Part shown: one piece after another, positions 6,927 to 14,160 of the stretch
Numbering within the stretch: position 1 is the first letter of the stretch
How the letters are laid out: each line of letters starts with the position of its first letter
Source: a virus
DNA length: 20,740 bases
Virus record (IMG/VR): IMGVR_UViG_3300044611_001361
Location: 1-20,740 of that record
Direction: 5' to 3' (one strand)
Position numbers and translations under genes: made by a program
The notes under the pieces: model-generated
The model's input: the letters and a program-made list of their open reading frames with translations, nothing else
Database searches by the model: none
Told to the model about the DNA's origin: nothing

Positions 6927-8879
6927 ATGCGGAATTTTATTAGTAATTTATTTAGATTATCAACAGTTACCATAGCAGTTGTTGGATTTTTTGCACCAAT
7001 GAATTCTGGTGCATCCGCAGAAACTTTAAGCGGACTCAGTGTTGTTGGTTATGAAATCAGTACAAACGCACCGCCAATGGTTGACTCCGAAAATCCAAAT
7101 TGCTCTGCACAGTATGCCAGCATTAATAACTGGCCAGATATATATATGGCTGGCTGTAGAACCAATCAAATAATGCTTCATTACACCGGGTATATTACAA
7201 TTCCTACACAGTCTGCACAATTTAGAATATGGTCTGACGATGGTGGTTGGGCTACAATAGGGGATAATTCATTTGGCTATTGGGGATTACGTGGCTGTAG
7301 TTATACAGAGTCTCCAGTTTATGAATTTACTGCTGGACAATCGGTTCCAATTGATGCGTGGTTTTATGAATGGGGTGGCGGAGAATGCTTTATATTATGG
7401 TGGAACATAGGCGATGGATGGGGGCCAGTTCCTGAATCAGCTTTTACTCAATCAGCTCCAGAAACTACTACAACTACCACCACCACCACTACTACAACTA
7501 TTCCAAAATTTCTTGGAAAACCACAAAATGTTTCGGTAACAGATAGTGGTTCTGGAATTGTTATTTCTTGGAATCCGGCAGATGACGACACTGGAATTTC
7601 TCCAGAACGATACGCAATTTCATGGAGGACAGGACAGTCTGGCTGGGGTATAGCAACAGGAAATGTCGGTGATGAAAACGCTTTAAATACACAAGTTACT
7701 TTAGACTACCAAATGTTTGAATCAACCGGTGGACTAGATGCCGAGTATAACTTTACCGTAAGAGCTGACAACGATACTGAAGGTGTTTACTCTCAAGAAT
7801 CTGATGCTGTTCAATTCATAGTTAATGCTCCACCGCCTCCAACCACAACCACTACAGAACCACCAACAACAGAGCCACCAGCTACAGATCCTCCGGCAAC
7901 CGATCCTCCGGTAACAGAACCGCCAACTCCTGTAACTACTGAACCAGAACCGCCCACTCAGACAACGCAACCTTCAGATAACAATACGGATAATACAAAT
8001 CCACAACCAGAGCCAGAACCTCAACCCGAGCCTGAGCCTCAACCAGAGCCGGAACCTGAAATAGCGCCAGAACCAGAACCTGAAATAACTTCTCCTGAAC
8101 CTGAAATTACGCAGCCAGAAACAAGTGTTCCTGAACCTGAAATTACATTACCTGAAGATATTTCTAATCAAGTAGATGAAATTTTATCTGGAGATTTGAC
8201 AGAAGAACAATTTGCTAATGCTGTAGATGAAATATTAACTTCAGCTGATAATGAAGAAGAACTAGTTGCTGCAGCTACAGAATTATTGTCTGGAGATCTT
8301 TCTACAGAGCAGTTTGCCGAAGTTATTGATCAAGTATTTACAGAGGAATTAAGTGACGAGGCCTTTGCTGAAGTGCTTGATACTGTTTTTGAAGAACCGC
8401 TAACTGATGAAGAATTTACTGCAGTTATTGATGCGGTTTTAGATCAGCCATTGAGTGACGAGCAGTTTGAAGAACTAGTTGATGTTCTTAGTAGTGACAC
8501 AGTAACTGATGAGCAAGTACAGGAAGCAGTTGATGCAATTATAGAGAATGGAATAACAGAAGATCAGGCAACTGAGATTGCTACAAGTGCAGAGGTACTA
8601 TCTTCTATCGATGGGGATCAGGCGGCTGAAATCTTTGCTGAAGTTCCCATAGATGAAATAACTGAAGAACAAGCTTTGGAAATTATTGCTGCGGTACAAG
8701 ATGCTCCAGAAGAAGTTCGTTCTTCATTTGAAGAAGAAATAAATATATTTGGTTCCGGAAGCCTAAATACCTATGTGCCTCTTGGTTCCAGCATAAATGT
8801 AGGACAAAGAAGAGCAGTTATAGCTGCCGGCGCAGTTATAGCTGTTGCTCCAGTAGCTGGAGCTTCAAGAAGAAGATAA
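6927..8879 (+). CDS. Secreted PA14 / fibronectin-III protein with acidic helical repeats
   Basis: From ATG 6927 (GGGAG site 6 bases upstream) the protein has 650 residues; an in-frame ATG at 6861 is rejected because it has no ribosome-binding site and would make the signal peptide internal. Residues 1-31 are a signal peptide ending SGASA. Residues about 35-180 resemble a PA14 carbohydrate-binding domain (LHYTGYITIP, FRIWSDDGGWATIGDN, DAWFYEWGGGECFILWW). A Thr run follows, then a fibronectin-III domain (about 195-300), Pro/Thr and Pro/Glu linkers (about 305-415), eight or nine acidic helical repeats of roughly 17-19 residues ('L(T/S)-EQF-E--D-V'), and a hydrophobic tail ending ASRRR. It is exported and probably held at the cell surface. 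I associate this repeat-plus-ASRRR ending with secreted proteins of freshwater Acidimicrobiia, from memory. It stands on the opposite strand to its neighbours. Confidence 0.8.
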   Translation: MRNFISNLFRLSTVTIAVVGFFAPMNSGASAETLSGLSVVGYEISTNAPPMVDSENPNCSAQYASINNWPDIYMAGCRTNQIMLHYTGYITIPTQSAQFRIWSDDGGWATIGDNSFGYWGLRGCSYTESPVYEFTAGQSVPIDAWFYEWGGGECFILWWNIGDGWGPVPESAFTQSAPETTTTTTTTTTTTIPKFLGKPQNVSVTDSGSGIVISWNPADDDTGISPERYAISWRTGQSGWGIATGNVGDENALNTQVTLDYQMFESTGGLDAEYNFTVRADNDTEGVYSQESDAVQFIVNAPPPPTTTTTEPPTTEPPATDPPATDPPVTEPPTPVTTEPEPPTQTTQPSDNNTDNTNPQPEPEPQPEPEPQPEPEPEIAPEPEPEITSPEPEITQPETSVPEPEITLPEDISNQVDEILSGDLTEEQFANAVDEILTSADNEEELVAAATELLSGDLSTEQFAEVIDQVFTEELSDEAFAEVLDTVFEEPLTDEEFTAVIDAVLDQPLSDEQFEELVDVLSSDTVTDEQVQEAVDAIIENGITEDQATEIATSAEVLSSIDGDQAAEIFAEVPIDEITEEQALEIIAAVQDAPEEVRSSFEEEINIFGSGSLNTYVPLGSSINVGQRRAVIAAGAVIAVAPVAGASRRR

Positions 8880-8896
8880 CAATAGGGAGATTAATA

Positions 8897-9085
8897 ATGA
8901 AAAAATTTATGAAGAAATTAATAGCCGCCCTCTATGAGCAGGCTTGGACAATTGCTGGAACAATACTTGTTCTCATAACTTTGTCTGGCGACATACAGAC
9001 ATGGGGTATAAAAATTAGTGTTATTACTTTGATAATAGTTCTGTTTGGCGCTGTAATCAAAAAAGAAATGGATGATTCTGATTGA
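8897..9085 (+). CDS. Small two-TM membrane protein
   Basis: A 62-residue protein with a basic N-terminus (MKKFMKKLIAALYEQ), a first hydrophobic segment (about 17-30, WTIAGTILVLITLSG) and a second (about 37-55, IKISVITLIIVLFGAVI), ending KKEMDDSD. The 'WTIAGT-L-LITLSG' stretch is one I recall from small membrane proteins of aquatic phages. It has the size and topology of a small holin, but another holin-like gene lies next to the endolysin at 14337-14645, so a role with the secreted protein is also possible. GGGAG lies 9 bases upstream. It follows the secreted protein gene by 17 bases, so the two form one operon. Confidence 0.75.
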   Translation: MKKFMKKLIAALYEQAWTIAGTILVLITLSGDIQTWGIKISVITLIIVLFGAVIKKEMDDSD

Positions 9086-9105
9086 TCTTATTTAACTATA
9101 AGATC
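9084..9105. terminator. Weak hairpin between convergent genes
   Basis: GATCTTA (9084-9090) and TAAGATC (9099-9105) form a 7-bp stem with an 8-base loop where the plus-strand island meets the minus-strand genes; the two stop codons are only 2 bases apart. No T-run follows on either strand, so a terminator role is tentative. Confidence 0.3.
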
Positions 9106-9522
9106 TTCAGGAATAATCCATAACTTACAGATAGCGTTGGGCTCTATTCTTCCTGAAACTATTTCACAAGCTTGACCACCCATAAAATAAACACAATTAG
9201 AACATACCATCCCATTTTTAATAAATGGATTTAAATTTGCTGGAGCGTAGTGTGCTCCATTGGCTTTACTTGTTTGGTCAAACTTGCCAAACATTTCTAC
9301 CACATGTTCATAGTGTTCATACATCATTTTTTGACGAGGGTTTAATTTATTTTCAGGATCATCAGCGTCTTCTACGTCCTCTGGATCCTCTTCTGGCATC
9401 TCGTCTTCTGGTTCTTCTGAATCATCTGCCTGATTATAAGATTTTTGTTTTTTTGCTTTTTCAATATCATCCATAGAAACAGAGATAATATCTCCATATT
9501 CTGTTAACCAGTAATTATTCAT
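9088..9522 (-). CDS. Four-cysteine phage protein with acidic linker
   Basis: About 144 residues from Met at 9522 (MNNYWLTEYGDIISVSMDDI); an ATG at 9534 adds four residues but abuts AAAGG with no spacing. The centre (about 30-60) is a strongly acidic low-complexity linker. The C-terminus holds CSNCVYFMGGQACEIVSGRI then PNAIC, a C-x2-C-x8-C-x12-C pattern followed by KLWIIPEDL. The spacing is identical to that of the upstream gene's product, so the two share a domain. Proteins with 'C-NC-F---G-C--V-G-I-P---CKLW' are common in tailed phages and probably bind a metal or Fe-S cluster; they recall high-potential iron-sulfur proteins, but the function is unknown. The gene overlaps the upstream stop by 8 bases. 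Confidence 0.8.
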   Translation of the reverse strand: MNNYWLTEYGDIISVSMDDIEKAKKQKSYNQADDSEEPEDEMPEEDPEDVEDADDPENKLNPRQKMMYEHYEHVVEMFGKFDQTSKANGAHYAPANLNPFIKNGMVCSNCVYFMGGQACEIVSGRIEPNAICKLWIIPEDLIVK

Positions 9523-9838
9523 CTTTAGAATCATCCTTTACTGCACCCTGCCAAATAGCTGCTAAACGACAATAACCATTTTCCTCAACTGATTGTGCAA
9601 CTATTTTACACATACCATTACCCTCATAGAAGGCGCAATTGCCACACTTAACGCCCATGCTTAAATTGTCATTTTCAATGCCGGGAACATATCCAACCCA
9701 GATACCATTCCCATCATTATTGGCTAACTTTCCATATTTACCAACAATACCCAACATTGCATTAACATACTCTGCCTCTGCAGGAGCAAGTTTTTTTTCC
9801 ATCTGTTCCAAAAGTTCAGCTAACCAATAAATTGCCAT
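9515..9838 (-). CDS. Four-cysteine phage protein, paralogue of the next gene
   Basis: This 107-residue protein (MAIYWLAELLEQMEKKLAPA) ends with a C-x2-C-x8-C-x12-C domain: CGNCAFYEGNGMCKIVAQSV then EENGYCRLAAI. The aromatic after the second Cys, the Ile-Val after the third and the hydrophobic residue after the fourth match the downstream protein, but the N-terminal parts differ. A metal or Fe-S binding domain is likely; which one cannot be told from sequence. AGGAG lies 7 bases before ATG 9838 and a canonical late-promoter motif is 34 nt upstream of it. It probably begins a two-gene unit of related proteins. Confidence 0.8.
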   Translation of the reverse strand: MAIYWLAELLEQMEKKLAPAEAEYVNAMLGIVGKYGKLANNDGNGIWVGYVPGIENDNLSMGVKCGNCAFYEGNGMCKIVAQSVEENGYCRLAAIWQGAVKDDSKDE

Positions 9839-9870
9839 TAATCATCTCCTAGTTTTAATTTGTATTATAT

Positions 9871-9879
9871 TATAGTAAC
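9871..9879 (-). promoter_or_regulatory. Late promoter candidate GTTACTATA
   Basis: Minus strand GTTACTATAATATA; exactly 34 nt lie between TACTA and the ATG at 9838. It fits a TANNNT -10 element (TACTAT) with no recognisable -35, in a 46-base gap. Confidence 0.65.
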
Positions 9880-9884
9880 TATAA

Positions 9885-10535
9885 TTACTTGATAATTCCT
9901 CTACGTTGCATTTCTAGTCTTCTGTCAACATTATCTTGCTGAGTTCTTCTTGATGATGCTGCACCAAAACCAGCCAATCCAACAACAGATGCTACTCCTA
10001 GCATTTTTAGATTTCTAGATCCTTTTATCCCTTTTGCTACAGAAGCAGATAAATTATCCGCCATACCCCTTGTTTTTGATGTTGCCTTTACTGGTGCGCC
10101 AGATGATTGTGATACTGGTGATGCTTTTGGTGCAGAAGAAACAACTTTAGCTTTTGGTGTAGCGTTTCCAGATTTTGTTACAGTTTCCGCAGTTTGTACA
10201 GGCGTTGTAGCACCCTGTCCAATAGATGTAACTGGTTTTCCAATTGGTTTAGGAGGAGAAGCTGTCGTTCCAGGTATGGGTAAAATTCTTCCAGCTGATG
10301 GCTCGTACTGCAAACCAATATCATCCATATGCTTTTCTAATGCCTCTAGAGTACCCCTAGTAGCCATATGCATAGGGCTACCAGATTTCACCGAGGAAGG
10401 ATCAATCGATGCGTATGCTGGATCCTGTAATCTAGACACCAATGCTTTATGCTTTTCCAAAAGTTCTTCTGGTGACATGTTTTTCCATGTTTTAACCGAT
10501 GGCCTACCAGAAGATGATGGACTATTATTAGTCAT
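9885..10535 (-). CDS. Disordered Ser/Thr/Pro-rich protein with hydrophobic C-terminal segment
   Basis: The 216 residues fall into a helical N-terminal part (about 15-95, with MSPEELLEKHKALVSRL and GTLEALEKHMDDIGLQYEPS), a low-complexity Ala/Pro/Ser/Thr/Lys-rich middle (about 95-165), and a C-terminus with a short hydrophobic stretch (MLGVASVVGLAGFGAASSRR, about 178-197) followed by a charged tail ending RRGIIK. I do not recognise the family. A hydrophobic segment followed by arginines also ends the plus-strand secreted protein, but no signal peptide is present here. It starts 3 bases after the stop of the zinc-finger gene and ends before a late promoter, so it closes a two-gene unit. Confidence 0.75.
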   Translation of the reverse strand: MTNNSPSSSGRPSVKTWKNMSPEELLEKHKALVSRLQDPAYASIDPSSVKSGSPMHMATRGTLEALEKHMDDIGLQYEPSAGRILPIPGTTASPPKPIGKPVTSIGQGATTPVQTAETVTKSGNATPKAKVVSSAPKASPVSQSSGAPVKATSKTRGMADNLSASVAKGIKGSRNLKMLGVASVVGLAGFGAASSRRTQQDNVDRRLEMQRRGIIK

Positions 10536-10537
10536 AT

Positions 10538-10738
10538 CTATTTAATACACCTTCTTGAGCAATATCTTTCGTTATTATGTTCGTATATCATACCTTTTTG
10601 GAACTCCCTAGCGCAGGAAATGCAGCTAAACTTTGTTCCAGAAATACCATAATACAGAATTGCTTTACCTTTTTCTTCTACTTTTGTTTGAACTGGCGTA
10701 TTGGTTACGTTTCTCTTTGCTGGTTTTTTTCCTGCCAT
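10538..10738 (-). CDS. Small zinc-finger-like protein (66 aa)
   Basis: A basic N-terminus (MAGKKPAKRNVTNTPVQTKV) precedes a compact domain with CISCAREF, then YEHNNERYCSRRCIK, giving C-x2-C-x17-C-x3-C, a treble-clef or FLZ-type zinc-binding arrangement ('F-CISC---F--G----N--RYCSRRC'). The Lys/Arg-rich flanks fit nucleic-acid binding, but that is inference. AAGGAG lies 7 bases before ATG 10738, and a canonical late promoter is 34 nt upstream, overlapping the last bases of the methyltransferase gene. Confidence 0.8.
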   Translation of the reverse strand: MAGKKPAKRNVTNTPVQTKVEEKGKAILYYGISGTKFSCISCAREFQKGMIYEHNNERYCSRRCIK

Positions 10739-10770
10739 TACTTACTCCTTACATAATAAGTTCATGGCAT

Positions 10771-10779
10771 TATAGTAAT
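10771..10779 (-). promoter_or_regulatory. Late promoter candidate ATTACTATA
   Basis: Minus strand TTTAATTACTATAATG; exactly 34 nt lie between TACTA and the ATG at 10738. The motif begins at the stop codon of the upstream methyltransferase gene. Confidence 0.65.
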
Positions 10780-11318
10780 TAAATTTTAGTTGCAATTACT
10801 CCAAGATTAGGTATTGCTTTCCAAAAATCAGCACTGGTTTCTTCCGGCAAGATGTCGTCATCGATATCGTATTGCCAATGTCCGGCATCAAAGCCTTCGG
10901 CTATCATACCAATAGCTAAGAAGTCTTTAATTAATTCTTCTTGAGACCACATGCTTTGATGCTGTTGAAGAATATTTGATTTACACCTACTAGCTGGAGT
11001 AAATATTGGTGCTCTCATAGATCTAAATGAGATTTCTCCATCAACCCACATGCGAATTAATCTTCCTACATCTGTTTGAATAACTTTAATTATTCCCCCA
11101 ACTTTCAGTTTAGTGTGCATGTGTGTTAAAAAAGATTTATACTCAGTCACTGGAATATGCTCTAATGTATGAGATAAAAAAAATTCATCTACAGAATTGT
11201 CTTTACAAAAAGAATCTAGATCCATAATATTAGCTTCAATATCACATATCTCTGCCAAGTTTACTGTTTTATATTCTGGATTATCTTTACCTATACCACC
11301 CAAATTATATTTTAACAA
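10779..11318 (-). CDS. Class I SAM-dependent methyltransferase-like protein
   Basis: The 179-residue protein begins MLKYNLGGIGKDNPEYKTVN, followed by 'IEANIMDLDSF', 'VDEFFLSHTLEHIP', 'YKSFLTHMHTKLKVGGIIKV' and a late strand. This is the core of small Methyltransf_11-type enzymes, with 'S--LEH' as motif IV and 'L-PGG' here as 'LKVGG'. It lacks a full G-x-G-x-G loop; the 'NLGGIG' start may replace it, as in phage and cell-envelope enzymes annotated as predicted SAM methyltransferases. It is encoded immediately after two glycosyltransferases (3-base gap), suggesting that sugars or a glycosylated target are methylated. Substrate unknown. Confidence 0.8.
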   Translation of the reverse strand: MLKYNLGGIGKDNPEYKTVNLAEICDIEANIMDLDSFCKDNSVDEFFLSHTLEHIPVTEYKSFLTHMHTKLKVGGIIKVIQTDVGRLIRMWVDGEISFRSMRAPIFTPASRCKSNILQQHQSMWSQEELIKDFLAIGMIAEGFDAGHWQYDIDDDILPEETSADFWKAIPNLGVIATKI

Positions 11319-11321
11319 TGT

Positions 11322-11999
11322 TTAGTCCTCTCTTTTATGGGCATTGATTCGAACCCAATTGTAGTCTCTAAAAGATTTTGGAAGTATATCTGGCTTATAA
11401 CCAGTTTTCCATAGACAGTAAGGAAGACTTACCTGATCTTGATAAGACCATGCTATATTTTGTTCGTACCAAAGTTTACCTAGTTCTTCTACCTGTTTAT
11501 TTTTCATATCTCTAGCTGATACACCACATTCATATAATCCATAGTTTTCTGGAAAACCTTCAGACTTATAAAAAGATACTTGCTCGTCTAATGGTTCATT
11601 TATATATTTTGCTGGTCTTATTGTTGACTCTCCATAGGCGCATGTCCTATTGTCAAAATGTGGCGATATAACAAATCCATTTTCTAAATAAGAAAGTATC
11701 TCAGGAATAAATTCTTCCTTTAATATTTCCATATCACCATCTATCCATATTACATATTTATAGTTATTTAAAATATCTATTGAGTGAGGATATAGTTTTG
11801 GTCTTTTGGATCTTCTTCTATTGTCAAGATGAGAATCTTCTAATATTATTTCTTTCCACGGATGTTCAATTTGAAACGGAGATTTTCCATCAGTAAAATA
11901 TATATAATCAACATCATCAATAAACAACGATGATGCTCTATGATCATATCCACCTGTTACGGCAGTACACACTACTGTATTATTCTTCCAGTCTAACAT
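11322..11999 (-). CDS. Glycosyltransferase of the TOD1/MUCI70 (DUF616) type
   Basis: A protein of 225 aa: starts MLDWKNNTVVCTAVTGGYDH; then 'YIYFTDG', 'SKRPKLYPHSIDILNNYKYV' and 'IWIDGDMEI'. The order 'V-TA-TGGYD', 'R--K--PH', 'Y---IWIDG' is that of the DUF616/TOD1 glycosyltransferase family, where the IDG-D motif binds the metal and nucleotide-sugar. C-terminal 'SYQDQVSLPYCLW' is the family's 'DQ-SL-Y' region. It belongs to a three-gene cassette with the next glycosyltransferase and the methyltransferase, with gaps of 3-4 bases, so the three probably act on one glycan. Confidence 0.85.
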   Translation of the reverse strand: MLDWKNNTVVCTAVTGGYDHRASSLFIDDVDYIYFTDGKSPFQIEHPWKEIILEDSHLDNRRRSKRPKLYPHSIDILNNYKYVIWIDGDMEILKEEFIPEILSYLENGFVISPHFDNRTCAYGESTIRPAKYINEPLDEQVSFYKSEGFPENYGLYECGVSARDMKNKQVEELGKLWYEQNIAWSYQDQVSLPYCLWKTGYKPDILPKSFRDYNWVRINAHKRED

Positions 12000-12003
12000 G
12001 ATA

Positions 12004-12672
12004 TTACCTATAATTTATAGTTATTGGGTATGGCATGGTTTTAATAATATTTTCTGAATTAACAAAACAGAGTGGATGAAATATTTCTAACAAAATTTCT
12101 CCCCACTCTATAGGATAAGAAGTATGAACTGTATCGGCAGCTTCTCTAGGATGCTTTGCCGGATTTTGTTGCAGTTTTTCTAATTTAGAGTCCATTATTC
12201 TTAATAGTGTTGAATACCACATTTTGGTAAAATTAGTCTTAGGTTTAAAAATATATAAATCGTTACTTATTAAATGTGGCCAATATTTACCAAGCCATGG
12301 ACGTTGCTTTACTGTTACTGAAAGCTCACCTTCGTCCTCTGGAGCACCTATTCCATAACAATCAGTTGATTCTAACTCATCAAAATAAATATTCCAATTC
12401 CAAGAACATGGTTTAATATCAGTATATCCTCCACCATGGTTATGCATGAAGTATGTTCTAAGGTAATCTGCTTTATGTACATCTGACAAATATTCAAATC
12501 CAGGGTGTAGAGGTTCTTCTGGCAATATGTACTCATCTAGATTATTATTATCAACTAAAACTACATTTACTCCCGAATTGCGTCTAATTGATTCCAGGCC
12601 ATTAAGTCTATTCTCGTTCATTACTGGATTGTTATGACCAACCCAAAAACAATATAAATTTCTATTTAACAT
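12004..12672 (-). CDS. Glycosyltransferase, capsular polysaccharide / Gly_transf_sug type
   Basis: Starting MLNRNLYCFWVGHNNPVMNE, the 222-residue protein holds the signature 'HKADYLRTYFMHNHGGGYTD' then IKP at about residues 87-109. 'H-AD--R---L---GG-Y-D-D' is the mark of DXD-containing sugar transferases such as capsule-synthesis and mannosyltransferase OCH1-like enzymes; here the second Asp is replaced (TDIK), a departure that may alter metal binding. Its ATG follows the tRNA-Ser by 15 bases, so it is likely in the same transcript as the exonuclease gene and tRNA. Confidence 0.85.
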   Translation of the reverse strand: MLNRNLYCFWVGHNNPVMNENRLNGLESIRRNSGVNVVLVDNNNLDEYILPEEPLHPGFEYLSDVHKADYLRTYFMHNHGGGYTDIKPCSWNWNIYFDELESTDCYGIGAPEDEGELSVTVKQRPWLGKYWPHLISNDLYIFKPKTNFTKMWYSTLLRIMDSKLEKLQQNPAKHPREAADTVHTSYPIEWGEILLEIFHPLCFVNSENIIKTMPYPITINYR

Positions 12673-12687
12673 TTATATCACCTTTAG

Positions 12688-12779
12688 CGGAGAGGGTGGG
12701 ATTTGAACCCACGGATGCATTCAACATACATCGACATCTTAGCAGGATGTTCCATTCAACCGAACTCTGGCACCTCTCC
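12688..12779 (-). tRNA. tRNA-Ser (anticodon GCU)
   Basis: A 92-nt tRNA with a long variable arm. The acceptor stem GGAGAGG (12773-12779) pairs with CCTCTCC (12689-12695) and the discriminator is G (12688). The anticodon stem ACATC/GATGT encloses loop CTGCTAA, with anticodon GCT at 12741-12743, reading AGU and AGC. The T arm is GTGGG-TTCAAAT-CCCAC and the variable arm forms GATG/CATC. CCA is not encoded. It lies 6 bases after the exonuclease stop on the same strand, so it must be cut from an mRNA. Confidence 0.95.
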
Positions 12780-12785
12780 AGTTTA

Positions 12786-13544
12786 TCACGGAACTATACC
12801 TGGACGTTCAACGTCTTCCATTAAACGAGTTCTGCTCCAAGCGCCACATGAGTTACAGTACCACTGTTGGTATGATCCTGTTTGAGTATACTTTTGCCCA
12901 CGACGCTGCAGATCATCAGAGCCACAGGTCGGACAGTTGCATTCTCCATCATATACATTTAGATTCGGATGATTTGTCATCCAAGGTCTTAGTTTCAAGT
13001 AAACATTTCTTAGCAGATCTACGTCCTGCTTTGCATACTTGATCATTAGTTTCCAGGCCTTCATATCTCCACGCATACAGCCTGCCCACGTTTCAAACCC
13101 ACCAGTATCTACTTTACGCCCAATACCTAAGTGCTGACCAAGATGATCTAATTTATTGCTATTAAACATAAAATATCTTCTAGCAACTTTGAGCGTATCT
13201 ATTTGTCTAACTGGAGAAGTTGGACCTAGATTGTGCGCTATAAATCTAGCGTTTGCTTTTCTTATATCGAACTTATCACCATTATGAGCTATTACAATAT
13301 CTGCCTCATTTAATAGTTCCCATAATTTTTTTGTTACATTATAATCATTTTCTGGATCTTTTTTATAGTCATCAGGAAAATCTATTAAGGAACAAACGTG
13401 AGTAGTTTTTTCGTGTTCCCATCTATATGAAACACACAAGAGGTACCACTCACGCTCATGCTCTATAACATTCTGTTCAAAATGACCCCACACATAACTC
13501 AAGTTAGGCGCAGTCTCTATATCGAAATAAAGTATTTTGGGCAT
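12786..13544 (-). CDS. DnaQ/YprB-like 3'-5' exonuclease with C-terminal zinc ribbon
   Basis: A 252-residue protein. 'ILYFDIETAPNL' near the N-terminus is motif ExoI (D-x-E), 'IVIAHNGDKFDIRKANARFI' is ExoII (N--FD) and 'YAKQDVDLLRNVY' is ExoIII (Y-x3-D), so the RNase H-fold nuclease active site is complete. After about residue 200 there is CPTCGSDDLQRRGQ, then WYCNSCGAW, a C-x2-C...C-x2-C zinc ribbon. Stand-alone proteins of this kind in phages may degrade or proofread DNA; no polymerase domain is attached. It starts downstream of a strong terminator and a TATAAT-like sequence at about 13602-13607, with a TACTA variant 43 nt before the ATG, so it probably begins its own transcript. Confidence 0.88.
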   Translation of the reverse strand: MPKILYFDIETAPNLSYVWGHFEQNVIEHEREWYLLCVSYRWEHEKTTHVCSLIDFPDDYKKDPENDYNVTKKLWELLNEADIVIAHNGDKFDIRKANARFIAHNLGPTSPVRQIDTLKVARRYFMFNSNKLDHLGQHLGIGRKVDTGGFETWAGCMRGDMKAWKLMIKYAKQDVDLLRNVYLKLRPWMTNHPNLNVYDGECNCPTCGSDDLQRRGQKYTQTGSYQQWYCNSCGAWSRTRLMEDVERPGIVP

Positions 13545-13605
13545 ATACCCACCAATCTTTAGGGACTAATTAAGTCGTTTGCTCATCTAGTATATCATCA
13601 ATTAT

Positions 13606-13651
13606 AACACAAAAGGTGGTATAGTGCTCACTTCTGTTGCACTATACCACC
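13606..13651 (-). terminator. Strong intrinsic terminator
   Basis: A perfect 13-bp stem, GCACTATACCACC with its complement (13615-13627 and 13639-13651), with an 11-base loop, is followed on the minus strand by TTTTGTGTT. It ends the transcript coming from the lysis and small-gene block (last gene 13664-13873). Confidence 0.85.
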
Positions 13652-13663
13652 CATCTTTTATGA

Positions 13664-13873
13664 TCAACCATTAATAACTTTTAGTATTAGAAAAAATAAA
13701 TTTTTAAGTTGATCATCTGACGCACTAAAAACTACCTCGGAGTCATCTCCAAAAGTAACTTTTAAAATGTGACCGCTAATTAATCCACCCTCTGTAGTGA
13801 TCATAGATGTAGGTGGAGTAATTTCTATATTTTTTACCGCTGGCATGAATCCAGAGAAATCAAAATCACTCAT
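13664..13873 (-). CDS. Hypothetical protein (69 aa)
   Basis: Begins MSDFDFSGFMPAVKNIEITP and ends FFLILKVING. The middle ('GHILKVTFGDDSEVVFSASD', 'LKNLFFLIL') suggests a small beta-strand domain with a C-terminal helix. I do not recognise a family. Its ATG overlaps the stop of the upstream basic protein gene by one base, and it is the last gene before the terminator, so it closes the lysis/small-protein transcript. Confidence 0.7.
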   Translation of the reverse strand: MSDFDFSGFMPAVKNIEITPPTSMITTEGGLISGHILKVTFGDDSEVVFSASDDQLKNLFFLILKVING

Positions 13874-14154
13874 TATCTCTTTTTCTTTTTCTTTTTAAAG
13901 GTAGCTACGTTTTTCGGAGCCTGTCCTTTTACACCTTTTGATGGTGTTCCTTGTGATCTTTTTCTTTGAACAGCACTTCTTCTTTGAGAAGTGGACATAG
14001 AATTGGCTTTGGCGACGGGCACACATTTAGCGTACCCGCCACCTTTTCCAGAAGTTCCACAAGGTTGCCACTTGCCGTTCTTTTTAGGTGCACCTATGTT
14101 TACCCATTTTTGGTTAAACCATTTAGTTAAACCAACTCCTTTTGGTCCAGCCAT
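13873..14154 (-). CDS. Small basic Gly/Lys-rich phage protein, poly-Lys tail (93 aa)
   Basis: The N-terminal half reads MAGPKGVGLTKWFNQKWVNI, then GAPKKNGKWQPCGTSGKGG and YAKCVPVAKANSMSTSQRRS. The pattern 'W---WV-IG-P------PCG-----Y-KCVP--KA--M---QR-SAV-RKR' is a recurrent small protein of aquatic phages and some large viruses, with two Cys and Arg/Lys-rich helices; function unknown. The C-terminus is FKKKKKKR. At this size and charge it could bind DNA or RNA, or travel in the virion; both are inference. It is separated by 6 bases from the stop of the upstream gene. Confidence 0.8.
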   Translation of the reverse strand: MAGPKGVGLTKWFNQKWVNIGAPKKNGKWQPCGTSGKGGGYAKCVPVAKANSMSTSQRRSAVQRKRSQGTPSKGVKGQAPKNVATFKKKKKKR

Positions 14155-14160
14155 AGTATA

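Noticed and set aside
12688-12779. Prophage attachment site at the tRNA
   Set aside because: No integrase gene and no duplicate of the tRNA 3' end is visible; the tRNA is inside a phage operon.
12703-12885. Plus-strand ORF across the tRNA
   Set aside because: It reads the antisense of a structural RNA and has no start signal.
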